This document shows, piece by piece, positions 63,776 through 64,000 of a stretch of DNA of 64,000 nucleotides. Both the position numbers and the translations under genes were made by a program. The first letter of the stretch is position 1; every line of letters begins with the position of its first letter. The notes under the pieces were generated by a model that saw only the letters and a list, made by a program, of their open reading frames with translations, was not told the origin of the DNA and did not search any database. The DNA is from Chloroflexota bacterium (GTDB lineage: Bacteria > Chloroflexota > Dehalococcoidia > Lucifugimonadales > GCA-002723415). The DNA is taken from the NCBI GenBank assembly GCA_002721445.1, contig PBKN01000010.1:1-64000 (forward strand), written 5' to 3'.

Positions 63776-64000
63776 TTACCTAAGAACTCTTATATCACCT
63801 AATCTTTTAGTTATCTGTTGTTTGTCTAAGTAATCCATTAAGGATAAAGCATATTTACGACTAGTTTTGAATAAATCTCGAACATCAGCAATTGTGATCT
63901 GCCCGTTTGCTCTTAAAAACCTAGTAACTTCTTTAATCATAAAATTATAAGCAGAATAACTAAATACTATTTTATCACTTACTTTAACTACTAAATTTTC
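63776..64000 (-). CDS. selB: selenocysteine-specific elongation factor SelB, C-terminal fragment (gene runs off the window)
   Basis: The last 74 codons before a TAA at 63776-63778 encode a winged-helix domain. It contains GQITIADVRDLFKTSRKYAL and ends DKQQITKRLGDIRVLR. This is the characteristic fourth winged helix of SelB (S-RKY-A...LL-YLD...T-R-GD-RVL), which binds the SECIS hairpin. The GTPase part lies beyond the right edge. The organism therefore probably decodes some UGA codons as selenocysteine. No in-window gene shows signs of internal UGA readthrough. Confidence 0.85.
   Translation of the reverse strand, partial: ENLVVKVSDKIVFSYSAYNFMIKEVTRFLRANGQITIADVRDLFKTSRKYALSLMDYLDKQQITKRLGDIRVLR

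Noticed and set aside
1-64000. CRISPR arrays, insertion sequences, tandem repeats or phage genes
   Set aside because: Reading through all intergenic regions showed no regularly spaced repeats, transposase or terminal inverted repeats. Intergenic space is too small for arrays.

Overview
This is an AT-rich, very gene-dense bacterial chromosome segment. It opens inside the 5' third of a 16S rRNA gene (minus strand) and ends inside selB (minus strand). No mobile element, prophage, CRISPR array or integrase is visible. Several intergenic gaps are under 15 nt and convergent genes overlap at their stop codons, which points to a streamlined genome. The 16S fragment, the leucine T-box, RNase J, the HerA/NurA module, and the mix of flavin oxidoreductases, amidases, FAH-fold enzymes, a phosphotriesterase-like protein and a dimethylformamidase-like protein fit a free-living, probably marine member of the Chloroflexota (Dehalococcoidia/SAR202-like). 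This placement is inferred from gene content and a partial 16S read by eye; it was not computed.

Layout: (1) 1-0.6 kb, 16S rRNA with its promoter and a boxA-like antiterminator. (2) 0.6-5.5 kb, L-2-hydroxyglutarate oxidase, an AlaX editing protein, an aminotransferase, and threonine synthase paired with a MoaD/ThiS-type sulfur carrier. (3) 5.5-9.3 kb, an aroE-aroK-aroB-tgt operon (minus), divergent from (4) 9.4-16 kb, Fe-S uracil-DNA glycosylase, RNase J, FtsK and a fused acetyl-CoA carboxylase AccD-AccA. (5) 16-23.2 kb, the branched-chain amino-acid operon ilvB-ilvN-ilvC-leuA-leuC-leuD (minus) behind a leucine-type T-box leader; leuB and ilvD are not in it. (6) 23.3-31.6 kb, BioY, an SDR, a dimethylformamidase-like/amine-oxidase-like/LLM-monooxygenase operon, a PlsY-like acyltransferase, threonine aldolase and a phosphotriesterase-family protein. 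(7) 31.8-35.1 kb, a second PlsY, a membrane GT2, a Nudix hydrolase and an M42 aminopeptidase. (8) 35.2-42.7 kb (minus), two MFS transporters, an orphan DppB-type permease, an M48 protease, a hydratase and an amidase. (9) 42.8-46.7 kb, a GNAT, tRNA-Leu(CAA), LexA, a cupredoxin lipoprotein and the DNA clamp DnaN with an insertion. (10) 46.8-59.3 kb, TPP enzymes, an S9 peptidase, a large BNR-propeller protein, a second amidase, an argininosuccinate-lyase-family lyase, a class III aminotransferase and a DUF971 protein. (11) 59.3-64 kb (minus), a HerA/HAS-barrel/NurA DNA-end-processing operon, an FAH-family hydrolase and the C-terminus of SelB.

Taken together, housekeeping operons (shikimate, BCAA, replication/division, SOS, resection) are interleaved with oligotroph-style catabolic genes for organic acids, amides and amines. 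The most unusual items are the NurA/HAS-barrel/HerA triad, the DnaN insertion between domains 2 and 3, the threonine synthase/sulfur-carrier pair with a masked GG tail, the dimethylformamidase-like operon, the lyase/aminotransferase/DUF971 cluster, and evidence from SelB that this lineage decodes selenocysteine.
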